A stretch of DNA of 64,000 bases. Origin: Archilochus colubris (lineage: Eukaryota; Chordata; Aves; Apodiformes; Trochilidae). The stretch spans positions 169,467,400 through 169,531,399 of the forward strand of contig CM041083.1 in NCBI GenBank assembly GCA_023079485.1. The letters run 5' to 3'. The translations under genes were made by a program, and so were the position numbers. The first letter of the stretch is position 1. Each line of letters opens with the position of its first letter. The notes beneath the pieces were generated by a model that searched no databases, was not told the DNA's origin, and saw only the letters and a program-made list of their open reading frames with translations. Shown here in pieces: positions 12,740 through 24,600 of the stretch.

Positions 12740-12843
12740 CGGCGGTGACGGGGGTGGCGGCGGCGGTGGAGGGGCCGTGCGTGTGCTCCGCTGCTTTTGG
12801 CGGTGAAATGGCTGCGGCTGCCGGGTGCTGAGGAGTCAGTCAG
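12740..12843 (+). other. AKAP11: AKAP11 exon 1, 5' UTR only (start approximate)
   Basis: The 3' boundary is a good splice donor, CAG|GTACGAG, at 12843/12844, followed by GC-rich intron. The transcription start is not defined by the sequence; I place it downstream of the GC-box cluster and upstream of the YY1-like AAATGGCTGC element, which usually sits just inside first exons. The exon contains a complete 7-codon upstream ORF (12808-12831). Extra non-coding exons in intron 1 cannot be excluded. Confidence 0.6.
12808..12831 (+). promoter_or_regulatory. Upstream ORF, 7 codons, strong start context
   Basis: ATG at 12808 has G at -3 and G at +4, encodes MAAAAGC and stops with TGA at 12829-12831, 12 nt before the exon 1 donor. 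It is therefore fully inside exon 1 and would precede the AKAP11 start in any transcript beginning upstream of 12808. It overlaps a YY1-like AAATGGCTGC element, so selection on that site could explain the ATG. Confidence 0.5.
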
Positions 12844-15800
12844 GTACGAGGCGGCCGTTCTTGTCTACCCCTCCCATCAACCGGCTCCCTCCCCTCCCCC
12901 CCCCGCCGCTGCCTTACTCGGGGGTAAGGGGCCCACCGCCACTGTCCCCACGCTGGGCGGGGGTCAGCGCTGAGGCAGGGCGCGGCCTGTCAGGCGGGGA
13001 GGGCTCCCACAGGTGGCCCGCTCTCCAGGGGGCAGAGCATCCTCCGTCGCCCTTCCTCTCCCCGCTGCTGGCACCCTCCCCCAGCGCGCTCTGTGTGGCC
13101 TGGGGCAGCGCAGCTCCTCACGGGCCCTGCGGGTCTACCGCGGCGGCGGGCACCCCCCTGAGGGGAGGGCGCAGCCCCGCGGAACGCCCTTGTAGCACTG
13201 CGCGGAGAGGGGGACATGGGGGGGGGGGGTGTGTGGGAGGAGTGGGGGCTGCGCTCTGCCTCCGAAAGCCGCAGAGCGAGGGTGGTGGGGCTCGCAGCAT
13301 CCCTCCCTCCTCCCTTCCCAGAAAACCCCTTGGGAGGCGCGGCGGCCTGCGCAGAGGGCCCGCCGGTGGAGCGGCCGGGTGGGAAGTGCGGTGACCCCCT
13401 GGTCTGGGAATGTCTGCGGTCTCGGCCGGAGACAGAGTCGTGCCTGTGTTGTTGTGGTTGATGCACCGGGGCACAGTGAGTTCGCGTTACCTCCTGCATT
13501 GGTTGGCTTGTGGTTGCTGCACATGGGTTAAATAAGTTCACCCCGTTCTCAGCATTTCGGTTTTTAGAAGTGTCTCCTCCCCCTCCTTCCCCATCTCCTC
13601 CTCCCGGTTCTTTTCCTCCCTGAAGGGAGGAGGCACAAGCATTGCTCTTTTGCATTCTTGGCTCCTTTGAGGGGCTTTCTTTATTACGACTTAAGGACCT
13701 TTCTCTGTTTTCCCCCGATGATATCCACTTGGGAAAAAAAAAAGGCTGTGAACTGCATATCCTGTTTTACAGTCTTCTTACTGAAGCCTTGATGTATTAC
13801 CAGAGTGAGATAGGGAGGAAAAAAAGTTCTGTTGTATCTGGACAAGGTCAGTAACACTAAAATCAGTGATAACACAATGCACTTAATTTATTCATATTGT
13901 ACTTGGGAAGAGTCTTACTTTGCTTTGTATTTGCAGGATTACTTCAGAATTGAACAGTTAGCCTTAAGTGATATGTACTGCCAGTATTTAATTAGTTATT
14001 GAGCATTAAGTGTTATTCAATAATGCTGGTCCCATTTGTCAGGGGTATTTATGTTCTGTAGGCCAGGTGACTGTTTTGACTCATAGTAATTGAATTATGC
14101 CATCTTGATTGATGTCTCATAATTTCATATCTTTCAGGGTATATACTCTATTAAGTATATACAATATAAAGTACAGTGGTAGAAAGTATTATTTATTGTG
14201 GAAAATAAGTAGAATAGATTTTCCCACTTTCTGGTGATCATTTGCTACTATTTAAAAAACAAAAAAACCCATCACCACCAAACCAAAAAGTTTGTTGGGT
14301 GCTTTCTGTTTTTTTCTAAGGGGAAATAAGGCTGCTTGAGGAAATGCTGCTTCTTTGAGAATAACAGTCCCCAACTTAATCAGTTTAGTTGTGTTATGTA
14401 TGAAATACAAACCACAAACCATAAAATCTAGAGTAATGGGTATTACTGTAATATTTTTTTTCCCTTAGTTGTGTTTGAGAAACCAGACCTGAGACCAAGG
14501 GGAAGGTGGGAGTGATGATTTTTAGCAATGAACTAGGCAGAGGAAGGAGTCTTTTGAAACTGGTAAAGTTTGGTATTCATGTCACACTCTATGTAACCAA
14601 AAAATGCAGTGTAAAATTATTAGAATCAAAAAAGAAGATCCTTACCTTCCATAACTGTCATTAATGCTGAAAAACAATGATGTATTTCACCAACATCCCC
14701 CCTCACACCCCCTACTCCCCATTTTTCTTAGTGTGGATGTGGTCAAGACAACTTGTCATTTTATAAATGGACTTTTGCAAGACTGCCAACAGTGAAAGTG
14801 ATGAATCATTTGAAATGAGAAATAGAGAAGGATCCATTAGACTATTCTGCCTACTTGTCTGTGTAGGCTTGTTTGATTTGGTTTTCAATAATAATTGTTT
14901 TGCTAAGGTTACAATGGAATGCATGTTGTTTTTAAGATATTTTTAATTCCATATTTCATAGAATCATATAATTGGCTGGGTTGGAAGGGACCTCAGAGAT
15001 CATCAAGTCCAACCCTTGATCCACTACCGCTGCAGTTACCAGACCATGGCACTGAGTGCCACATCCAGTCTCTTTTTAAATATCTCCAGGGATGGAGAAT
15101 CCACTACTTCCCTGGGCAGCCCATTCCAAAGTCTGATCACCCTCTCTGTAAAGAAATTCTTTCTAATATCCAACCTAAACCTCCGCTGGCACAACTTAAG
15201 ACCGTGCCCTCTTGTCTTGCTGAGAGTTGCCTGGGAAAAGAGACCAACCCGCCCCTGGCTACCCCATCCTTTCAGGGAGTTGTAGAGAGTGATGAGGTCT
15301 CCCCTGAGCCTCCTCTTCTCCAGGCTGAACAGCCCCAGCTCCCTCAGCCTCTCCTCATAGGATCTGTGCTCGAGTCCCTTCACCAGCCTGGTTGCCCTCC
15401 TTTGGACCTGCTCCAGCACCTCAATCTCCTTCCTAAGCTGAGGGGCCCAGACCTGAACACAGTACTCGAGGTGTGGCCTCATCAGGGCTGAGTACAGGGG
15501 CATTTGTAATGAAACTTTCAGAGCTCAGTAGTTGATTAAACCTGGCTTTTGCTAATCATCAGCAAAGTTCTTTTCACTGCTTCAGGTCATTGTGTTGAAG
15601 GCAAAAAAAGTACTTTTGTTTAAAAAAAAAAAGAAATTACTCCTTCTTTTCTTTTATTCTTTTTTTTTTGTCAACAGTGCCACACGATAATAATATACCA
15701 TGTATCATTCACATGTATTGTCTCTGTGGTTCAATTTCCTCATGTCTGTGTTTTTAACATAGAGATACATATGTACACGTATTCCTGTACAGCTGTTCAA

Positions 15801-18589
15801 GACATTTAGTCAGAACATTTGCACTTAACAGACAAAAGGTAGTGTTTGTCTATGCACACTGACTTTTGATAAACTTAAGCACAAGATAAATTTATACAAA
15901 CTGATGAAATCCATGGCAAAATTCCTATTGGATTCCGTTAAGCTGATTTCAGTGTTTAGTTTTGCTCCTTAAATGCATTGGAACAAGATTGTAAAAGCTA
16001 ACTAAATGCTTCATATGTGGTCAGAGGAGGAAGGTGTTTCTCAATAAATCACTGTGAAAATAGATGTAACGTGAATCCAGCTTGCTAGAAGGGTAGAGAG
16101 AGTTAAACTTGGTGTGTATATTTATCAGCTATTTACACGATTGATTTTATCGTTTTTTGTGTGTGTGTCAACTGCTAGTCGGCAACAGGAAGGTATTGTT
16201 CCTCTTACAGTTGATACTTCTCCTGTTTGTTGGCTTTTTAATTTTTTTTTTTTAGTTTTTAGAAGGAAGAAATGAAATTTAATAGTCAAATGCAATATCA
16301 AAAAGTAAAAATAATTTTCAATGGTAGGTTTTATTTTCATGAGAAACAAGCTATTTCAAGCTGTTTTCTTTGTCAGTGCTTTCACTTCCTTTCCAGTTAA
16401 TTGGAAAGTTTCCATAGTTCTCAGATGATTGAACCACTGTTGTTTTGAAAGAGGGTAACAATTTTATATATTCAAAAGAACACGTTCAGATTTTGCTGCA
16501 TTGTTGGATAACTGAATCCCTTCAGATGTATCTGAAGCGGATGATGGTGAGTTGAGATGCTGTAGGTGCTGGAGAGAGGCTGTAGAAGAACAGGATGAAG
16601 ACAAAACATAATGTCTATGGTGTTCTGTTGATAAGCCAGTACAGACCCTGTCCAGCATCTTTCAGAGTCTTTGTGCTGTGAATTACAAAGCTGTTGGTTT
16701 CATGAGGTAGGTTATCTTACAGGTGGCTCTATGTGGATACTTGGGTCTCCAGAGTTTACTGTTTGATGCTACAGAAAAATACTTAACCTAATCCCTGCAG
16801 GCAGTGTAACTGCAGAGTACTCTACCTGAGTAAATACTGTGGGACCCAACACTATTATAAAACCATCTCCATGCTGTTGCTGTGCCAGGGTTTTGCTGCA
16901 AGGGGTGATCAGTCAAAAAATGTAGAGCTCAAGTGGTTGACTTGACCCTAGGTGAGAAACCAGCTTTTCCCATATGTGGCTCTTCTTAGGACAAGGATGT
17001 ATCTAGGAATATTGCCCTGATCTGGTTAGATTAACAGAGTGGATTAGCCATTTCAGATATTGCAGTAGGGACCAGTGAAGCATGTTTCTTTTTCTTGCTT
17101 GATATTGTTTCTTTCTTTTATTTTTTTTTTTTTTAACACATGAATCTTAACAGAAGTATTGTTGTGTTTTTTAATCTTTCATTCACAGAAGCTTACTGTT
17201 CAGTTTTTAATTTGTGTTTATTCTAATGATATATAAAATCTAATATTCTAATGATATATAATATCTAATATGTACCTATCTGCTTTATATCCTTGCCTTA
17301 GTTTCCCAAACCTTGGACATCCAGTTAATGAGAGATGCTGTGCTCCAGAAATCAAGATGTTGCAATTTATTTACTTGAGTGTAACTTTTTTCCTAAGATT
17401 CTATCAAATTCATCTGTTTGAAGGAAAGCAGAAATCAAGGTGGAATATGAATAGATGTACTAAACAGTCTCTTACCATGGTATTCTTGAGGAGGGAAGAT
17501 GAATAATACAGTTACTTGATGCTCCTGCTCTTCTTAATATTTAAATTACGTATATTGGAGAACAAACCCTCAGTAAGATTTCTTCCCCATATAAAGGTTA
17601 AATATGTGCTTGAGATGAGACTGAGGAAACCAAGCCAGTCAATTGTGTGAAGGAGACCTCTGCTCTGGTGCCTTGTGTTTATTTTTTACTTTACTGTCTT
17701 TTACATGTATCTGCTCTTTACCTTGCTTGTTTTGCATGGTTTGGGAGGTATTTTAGGTTTTTTTCCCATGGCTGAACTCTGTGACCATGGGAAGGAAAGG
17801 ATGTATGTATTAAAACTTGCAGAGAACTTAAAATCCCAGCACATCCTTTCTGTCTTTATTAGCACACTCTACTTATTGCCTGTTTTGGCAGATGTAGAGG
17901 TGAATGAAACAAGCAAGATTATTATTTTTGTTTATGCAGACTAAACAGGGTAAGTTGAAAAACTTGTTTTGATTTAATTGCTACATTTTTTTTTGTTGTT
18001 GTTCCTGTTGTTAGAATTAGACTTGAGCTCTCCAAGGGTACTTGACTCGAGCAGAAACTCTTCTGACCAACTTTGCTGAAGTAAAGAGTGCTGGTAAATG
18101 CATCATTGGTCCCCTGTGTTTTGCCAGCAGAGACAGAACTGCCCGGAGCCCTGCCAGAGAAGGAGACTGTTGATACATGTTAACCTAAGCAGGAGTCACA
18201 TGTGTTTGTCTGTAGTGCTTGCGGTTGACAGAAATAAATAGGCTGGTTGGTTGAGTGCCTAAGCACTGTATTTTCCTCTTGACACTGTTAAAGAGTAGTT
18301 GCAGTGTGCTGTATGCTACGGGAATCTGCCCATTCAAAGCAGCCTTGAAACCTAGGTAAAGAAAAATTGGGACACTAAGGTGCGTTTCAGACTTTGTGCA
18401 GCATTTTAAAAATTAAGGCAGAACTTTTTCAAAGGCAGCAATCAGTATGGATGGCTTACTGTTTTATCTTTTTGGGTTTAAAATGCTTTTTAAACTGTTT
18501 TTATTGCTTCTTGTTTTGTCTACTTGCATTTTCAAGCTGTATACAAATAAATGGGAAACAAAATAATCAAGTATGAATGTTTTTCCTAG
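12844..18589 (+). other. AKAP11: AKAP11 intron 1
   Basis: Donor GTACGAG and acceptor ttttcctag. The first 600 bp are still CpG island and include an 11-base G-run near 13217-13228 with G-quadruplex potential. Further on are an antisense CR1 (14957-15502), AT-rich sequence, T-runs near 16238 and 17110, and an imperfect 25-bp tandem duplication at about 17219-17269. No coding exon seen. Confidence 0.7.
14957..15502 (-). repeat. CR1 LINE, 3' end with reverse-transcriptase tail ORF
   Basis: Read on the minus strand this is a well preserved CR1 3' end. An open frame from 15503 to 15036 encodes the C-terminal part of a CR1 reverse transcriptase, with [34 protein letters not shown] and [20 protein letters not shown]. 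The frame is unbroken across its 155 codons. The 3' end carries the short CR1 tail (catagaatcatata on the + strand). It is a 5'-truncated copy lying in AKAP11 intron 1 in antisense orientation, and is close in sequence to the copy at 62560-63295. Confidence 0.95.
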
Positions 18590-18691
18590 GTATTTTTGAG
18601 CTGACTTCTTTCATCAAATAAAATTGGTAAAATGGATAAGTACGCCAGGACTCAAGGCAACCGAATGAAACCAAGAATATCTGTGAAAAAG
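18590..18691 (+). CDS. AKAP11: AKAP11 exon 2: end of 5' UTR and first 20 codons
   Basis: The acceptor is ttttcctag|G at 18589/18590. The first 42 nt are untranslated and contain an in-frame TGA at 18602-18604. The chosen ATG is at 18632, with A at -3 and G at +4, the first ATG in frame after that stop. The coding part (18632-18691) gives residues 1-20, [20 protein letters not shown], which resembles the short basic N-terminus of mammalian AKAP11. The donor is AAG|GTAATT, phase 0. Confidence 0.93.
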
Positions 18692-21600
18692 GTAATTATC
18701 TCTATTTTAAAAACCCCAGCATTTCAGAGCTTTTCAATCAGAACAGTCTGATAATGAATCAAGGGAAATGGTAGTTTTGGTTGGGGTGTTTGTTGTTTTC
18801 ATTCTTTATATGTTTTAATATTGGTTGTCTAACATTGTAAGGAGGCAAAGAAACTGTCTTTGCTTTATGTTGTGGCATATTTAGCATAGTTGAATTGGGA
18901 TACAGAATAATTTTTAAGGATGTCCTTCATGTCCTTCTTATATTGAGTTCCTCCAGAACTGGGCACAGTACTCCAGGTGGGGTGAGCAGAGTAATGGGGG
19001 AGACTTGCCTCCCTTGACCTGCTGTCAGTTCCACTGTCCATGTTGCTGATGGAGATGTTACATAGCACTGGTCCCAGTGCCAATCGCGATCTTACATTTC
19101 TTCTCAACCTTACCACTTGCTAGAGGAGATGACAATTTTTAAGATACAAAAGCTGTTAACTTTCTAAAGTGAGATGATGTGGTCTTTTTTGGAAGCTGAA
19201 TTTTGCAGTCTGATAATGAACCAAGGGAAATGGTAGGTTTGGTTGGGGTGTTTGTTGTTTTCATTCTTTATATGTTTTAATATTGGTTGTCTAACATTGT
19301 AAGGAGGCAAAGAAACTGTCTTTGCTTTATGTTGTGGCATATTTAGCATCATTGAATTGGGATACAGAATAATTTTTAAGGATTACTTACTTTTTGCCTC
19401 TTGTCTTTGCCTTTTGTGTTAAGGTAATATGGTGTATTTATTTGCTAAAATTTCCCTTGTTTATTGGAGTATAGCTTTCATTTTGAGCACAGATTTTCAA
19501 GTTGGTATCTCAGAAATTAAAATACAAGTACACTGAAAACTGTTCTGTGAAGTTTGTGTTATGAGTTACTGTAATAGCTTTATCTTTAGATCTTGTTTTC
19601 TTGACTGGCTTGTCCTTGTGTCCATATAAATTTCTAGGGAGTACTTTGCAAAATAGTATATGTCTAGCACTTAGGAAAGATATCATTGAGGGTTTTCTAA
19701 CAGAATTTATTTATTTATTTATTTATTTATCAAGGTTTAGCCACTTTATCTTGGAGAACATAAATATTCTTCCTTCAAATTTTCTTGCAACTTTGCTACA
19801 AGCCTTTACTGAAATGAAAATTGCAATTTATTCTGAACAAACTTATTACCCAATCATAATCATTGAATACAGATGAGTATTTTTCTAGGTCTTTCTTCAT
19901 TACTAATAAATTCTTTACTTAAAAGTGTGTGCAGTGCTTAAGAGGAGAGCAAGGAAATGTCTTGTCACATGAAAATTACATTATTTTATTCCATAAGCAG
20001 ATTTTCTGGTTTTAAGGAAGCAGAATCTGTGGTATAGGTCCTGTAGAAATTGCTTGAAGGCAAAGGTAAGTATTATGGGACTACCAAGCAGTTAATCAGT
20101 TGTTCCAGGTCTTGATATGAATGTTAATTGCCATTCATAACAAGTTTGTAATTATGGATGATGTTCTTTCACTTAAGGCATACAGTGTAAAACCTTTTAT
20201 TTTGTGTGTTTATGAGACATCTCCAGCTGCAATCAAGTTCAAGTACAGTTGAGTCATTCTTCATTCTGAACCTGAACATGAAGTGGATTTTGGAGGATGT
20301 TTTTAGTCTGCCTCTTTTTTTTTTTTTTTTCCTCTTAAATTTAAAAACCAAACATAACAATGACTTCCCCTAGATTTTTAGACTTTTGGGTCGCAGAAAT
20401 GTCTTTCTAATGCTAACGATGGCTGGTGATTCCTTACCTATTTTAATGATTGCCTAACATACTGGGTCTGTGATTTGCTCTGTTAATTGCCATCAGGCAT
20501 GCTGGACTGTGTGCTTTTAGGAGGAACATGATTTCCACCATTCTCAGGTGTCTCAGCATTCTACAACCAGACTCCAACTTTTTGATCTGTAGCTGCCTCC
20601 TCTGTGTTTCTCCCTGAGGAGAGGCAGCTTGTGGTGTGGAACTTTAATTCTTTCTCACAGAACCAGGCAGTAGGATGGCTGGAATCACACTATGTTTCAT
20701 CTTCTGTTGCTTCACAGATTGGTGTCTGATTCATGTCCTCTTTGTAATACTTAATAGGGGATGTTGCAGTAGCTATTAAGACATCAGTGCATGGTTGTGG
20801 TATGCACATTTAAAGCCTAAGTTTCCATTCTTACAAAAACACTTCAGAATATTCAGTCCATTTAAATCTTGCAGCATGTGAAATCAGTAAGAGCTATTTT
20901 GTTACTTAAAAGCAAAGTAAACATTACTATCTAGAACTGGATATGATTTCACTACAGATCTGGCCACTTACAGATTTGTGGGTTGTTTGAAATGTTAGAG
21001 AGCAGTTGTTTCAAATGGTTAAGAGACTGATCAGTATAGAATTTCTTCCAGTGTTCCATGGAAGTTCAATAAATGACTTCTTGATTCGCTGGCAACAAAG
21101 GGGACAATGCTAAACTTTGAGCTAGGGTCACGTCAGGGATTTTTGTTGTTCAGATCTGTCTTGCTCTGTGCATGTTTGAAGGTGTTTGTGTTTTTCCCCT
21201 AGTATGACTTAGTAAGTTCAAAATTTGTGCTCATGATTGAGGTCAGATTTCTTGCAAGACATGTGACTTATGAATTTCTGTGAAGAATTAGTACAGTGGC
21301 CTACTAAGTAGAGCCTTTTAGATTGCTTGGGTTTTTTTGCCTGTGTGCCAATGTCTATTGAAAGTAGCTGTAATATTTATAAAAACAAATTACATTCCTT
21401 TGTAGAAGATGGCCTCTTGTCCTTAACTAAACCGACCTGATAGTCTTGGGAACTTGCTTGTTTTCAGTTTCTGATGTTGTTTTCTCTCTCCTAGATTGAA
21501 GCTGTGAGGGAAATGTGGTTTCATTGTCTGTTGGATAGGAGGGTATCTCTAAAACTGTTCAGTCCTTTGCTGTCACAAGCACAATTTTTCTAGGAATATG

Positions 21601-24600
21601 AAAAATTATTAAATATAGTCTTAAAATCAATGAAGATTTAAAAACCAAACTTGCTGCTGTCATTTTAAATGACACTTCTGTAATATCTAAGAAATGTAGG
21701 AATTCCAGGTTGAAGCTATACACAGCAAATTTATACCTGTTTATTCATTAATGTGATTATTATTCAGCTTAATATCTTTTTATTTTGCAGATGTTCACCC
21801 TTGTGATATTTTTACAGCTTGTGATCTGCCCTCTGTTAGCATTGGGTTTTGGAAACTTTTTAAACTAAGGTTTTAGTCTGCTTTTGGATGAAAGCCTCTG
21901 CATCCCAGTGATTATCCTTCATAGTCCTACTTTCTGTGCTTGTTGTGAGTTAATCTTCTTTTTACATGTGGATGATACCGTGTGTGCAATTACACTGGAT
22001 GTCCTTCTCAGTGACTCAGATGATGTCAATTCTTTCACAGAAGGATGCTTACTCGGGTCATCTGAGCTGTTTTCAGTGCTGTATCTGACTAACCATTCAT
22101 TGCTGTGCCATGATTAAGAAGTCAGCTCAGGTCTTTTATTTCCCAGCTTGTGAATTCACAGTTCTATTTCAAAGCTTGCTTTTAGGTTCTAAGGACATAG
22201 CTTCACTTCATACAGTTGCATTTCAGGTTCTTCCCAGATGCTATGTTATTGTTCCTCTTTAACTGATGAGACCTGCTTACTTTGACTTATCATCAAGTTT
22301 CATCTACATATTTACTTCCCTCCTCCTGTGCCCCATTAAATTTAATAAAGATATTGAAAATTGAATTCAGTCACAAGATACATTTTTAGGAACTTGGTTA
22401 CTGACCTACATCTACTGTATCTTCAAAAAAGCCCTTTGCTATCTCCATTTGGGCAAACTGTTCTTTTCCAGAAACAGTTCTCTTAGTAAACTTTTTTTAA
22501 CTTTACATGTCAGTGTAAATCTATGGAAATCCTGATAGACAAGATCTTTTCTCTTTGTATGTATTGTGTCTGTTAATTTCACTTTATTTTGCTTTTGTCT
22601 ATTTATTCTAGAAGTGCATTTCTGATTTTCTGTCACTATGAGAAGAAACATGGTGACAGTGGCCATACTGCAACAATTGAGATTCTATTATTATATTATT
22701 ATACTAAATGCCATTTTTTTCTACAGGGAAAAAAACCCCAACAAATTTTCTTGAAGCTTAAATCTTAATATGTAAGGTCAATTTTTACCACGAAGGGTTT
22801 GTTTTTGCTGTGGGAGTATCAGGAAACTCAAAACATTCTTTAACTAGATTTGGCAATCAAGCACTTCTACTATTTTACTATGTATTTTTCATGCTTTCTA
22901 TGATTTTATTGTTTAAGGAGGTGTGCAAATTTGAAATAACTTTCAATAAGTTGGACACTCTGACTTCTTACTTTATTTTTAACAGAGCAATCACTTAGGG
23001 AATAAATAAACAGAATAATAATTTATAACCCTGTCATGGAATCATAGAATGGTTTGGACTGGAAGGGGCCTTAAAGATCATCAAGTTCCATCTGGTTCCA
23101 TGGTCAGGGACACCTCCCACTAGACCCAGTTGCTCAAAGCCCCATCCAGCCTGGCCTTGAACTCTTTCAAGGAGGGGGCAGCCACAGCTCTTCTGGTCAA
23201 CCTAGCCAGTGTCTCACCACCCTTTTAGTGAGGGATTTCTTCCTAAAGTCTATACTAAATCTACCCTCTTCCAGTTTGAAGCCATTACCCCATGTCCTGT
23301 CACTACATTTCTATGCAAAAAGCCCCTCCCCAGCTCAGCTTTCCTGTAGGCCCCCTTCAGGATCTGGAAGCTTGCAATAAGGTTTCCCCAGAGCCTTGTC
23401 TTCTCCAGGCTGAGCAACCCCAACTATTTCAGCTTTTCTTTATAGTAGAGGTGCTCCAGTCTTCTGTTCATCTTCATGGCCCTCTTCTGGACTTGCTCCA
23501 AGTTTCATGTCCTTCTTATATTGAGTTCCTCCAGAAGTGGGCACAGTACTCCAGGTGGGGTGAGCAGAGTAAAGGGGGAGAATTGCCTCCCTTGACCTGC
23601 TGTCAGTTCCACTGTCCACGTTGCTGATGGAGATGTTAAATAGCACTGGTCCCAGTGCCAATCATGATCTTACATTTCTTCTTAACCTTACCACTTGCTA
23701 GAGGAGATGACAATTTTTAAGATACAAAAGCTGTTAACTTTCTAAAGTGAGATGATGTGGTCTTTTTTGCAAGCTGAATGAACAAGATTTTTTGTTTTGG
23801 TTTGGTTTGCTTCTGTCTACTTGCATTGTTTGACTTCAGACATGAGCAGTAATTCTTTTGCTCACTTTGTCACACTGGGAGAAAGATTCTAAAGATTTAT
23901 TTTTAGACATCTGTTGCTTGCATGTCACCAGAAGGATAACTGCAACAGATGTTGCAACAAGTATTTACATGGGATTGTTACAGTTGTTTCATATTCCTCA
24001 AGGAATGGGAAAAGAGAATGCCTGTGGATTTTCTTGGGGTTTTGTTTGTTTGTTTGCTTTCTTCCACACTGACTTTTGAAGCCACCTCCATTACTTTTTT
24101 GGGCCAACTTTGCTTTTAATTCTTTTTAAAGGAAAGCTCATGGAAAAGTACTGTCTCCAGGCTTTGATGCAAGGAATATAGATGGGGCTTGGATTTCTTC
24201 ATGGATTCATCTATTTCTTTTTTTCCAAGTATCCTCACTTTATTTTTTTTTAAATGCAGAATGGTCAACTTCTCTTGGAATAAAAACATTGCTTGAATAT
24301 TTCCTCTTTCAGTTCCATGTCCTGAAGTAAATTACACTTCAAACTTGTTGATCATCAAAAGTTATTTCAAATAGCACTTAAGAGTAGAGAAACCTGTGAG
24401 GACATGGGTAAATGGTTGGATGGATTCTGTATCCAGGACTGAAAATGCTTTTTTTTTTTTCTTGTCTTACATTTTTTTCATTGTTTTTCAGAATTTTGGT
24501 GAAGGTGTACTGCACTGTATGAAGTCACTGCTACACAGCAGGAAAGAATTATGCAGTGTATCAGCAGAGGAATGTCTGAATCGGGAAGAACAAGATAACT

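Larger units (their letters stand above)
12130..13460. promoter_or_regulatory. AKAP11: CpG island covering the AKAP11 promoter and first exon
   Basis: Base composition shifts abruptly from AT-rich to strongly GC-rich, with CG dinucleotides common throughout, and returns to AT-rich after about 13460. Visible elements in order are: three MYB-like sites (12414-12437), C-rich Sp1-type boxes (12495-12508), an ETS-type TTCCGG (12523-12528), a CCAAT box (12537-12541), the E-box CACGTGAC (12562-12569), an inverted CCAAT (12625-12629), clustered GGGCGG boxes (12665-12710), and an AAATGGCTGC YY1-like element (12806-12815). There is no TATA box near the likely start, so this looks like a dispersed housekeeping promoter. 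Opposite-strand transcription is possible but unproven. Confidence 0.9.
18692..24491 (+). other. AKAP11: AKAP11 intron 2
   Basis: Holds the direct-repeat mosaic at 18744-19383, a TTTA microsatellite at 19705-19730, an antisense CR1 at 23036-23665 and the source copy of the mosaic insert at 23504-23779. The acceptor is ttgtttttcag. The rest is AT-rich sequence with no recognisable exon. Confidence 0.75.

Noticed and set aside
12115..13655. Many overlapping long ORFs on both strands in the CpG island, up to 230 codons
   Set aside because: GC-rich DNA has few stops, the frames overlap each other on both strands, and the translations are low-complexity Pro/Gly/Arg/Ala with no recognisable domain. 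The region is better explained as promoter and 5' UTR.
15036..15503. 155-codon minus-strand ORF as a gene
   Set aside because: It is the C-terminal part of a CR1 reverse transcriptase in a 5'-truncated LINE, not a host gene. The same applies to 62663-63253.
18926..19201. Independent CR1 insertion in intron 2
   Set aside because: The block includes about 115 bp of non-CR1 intron sequence shared with 23665-23779 and lacks a CR1 3' tail, so it is a copied segment and not a retrotransposition event.
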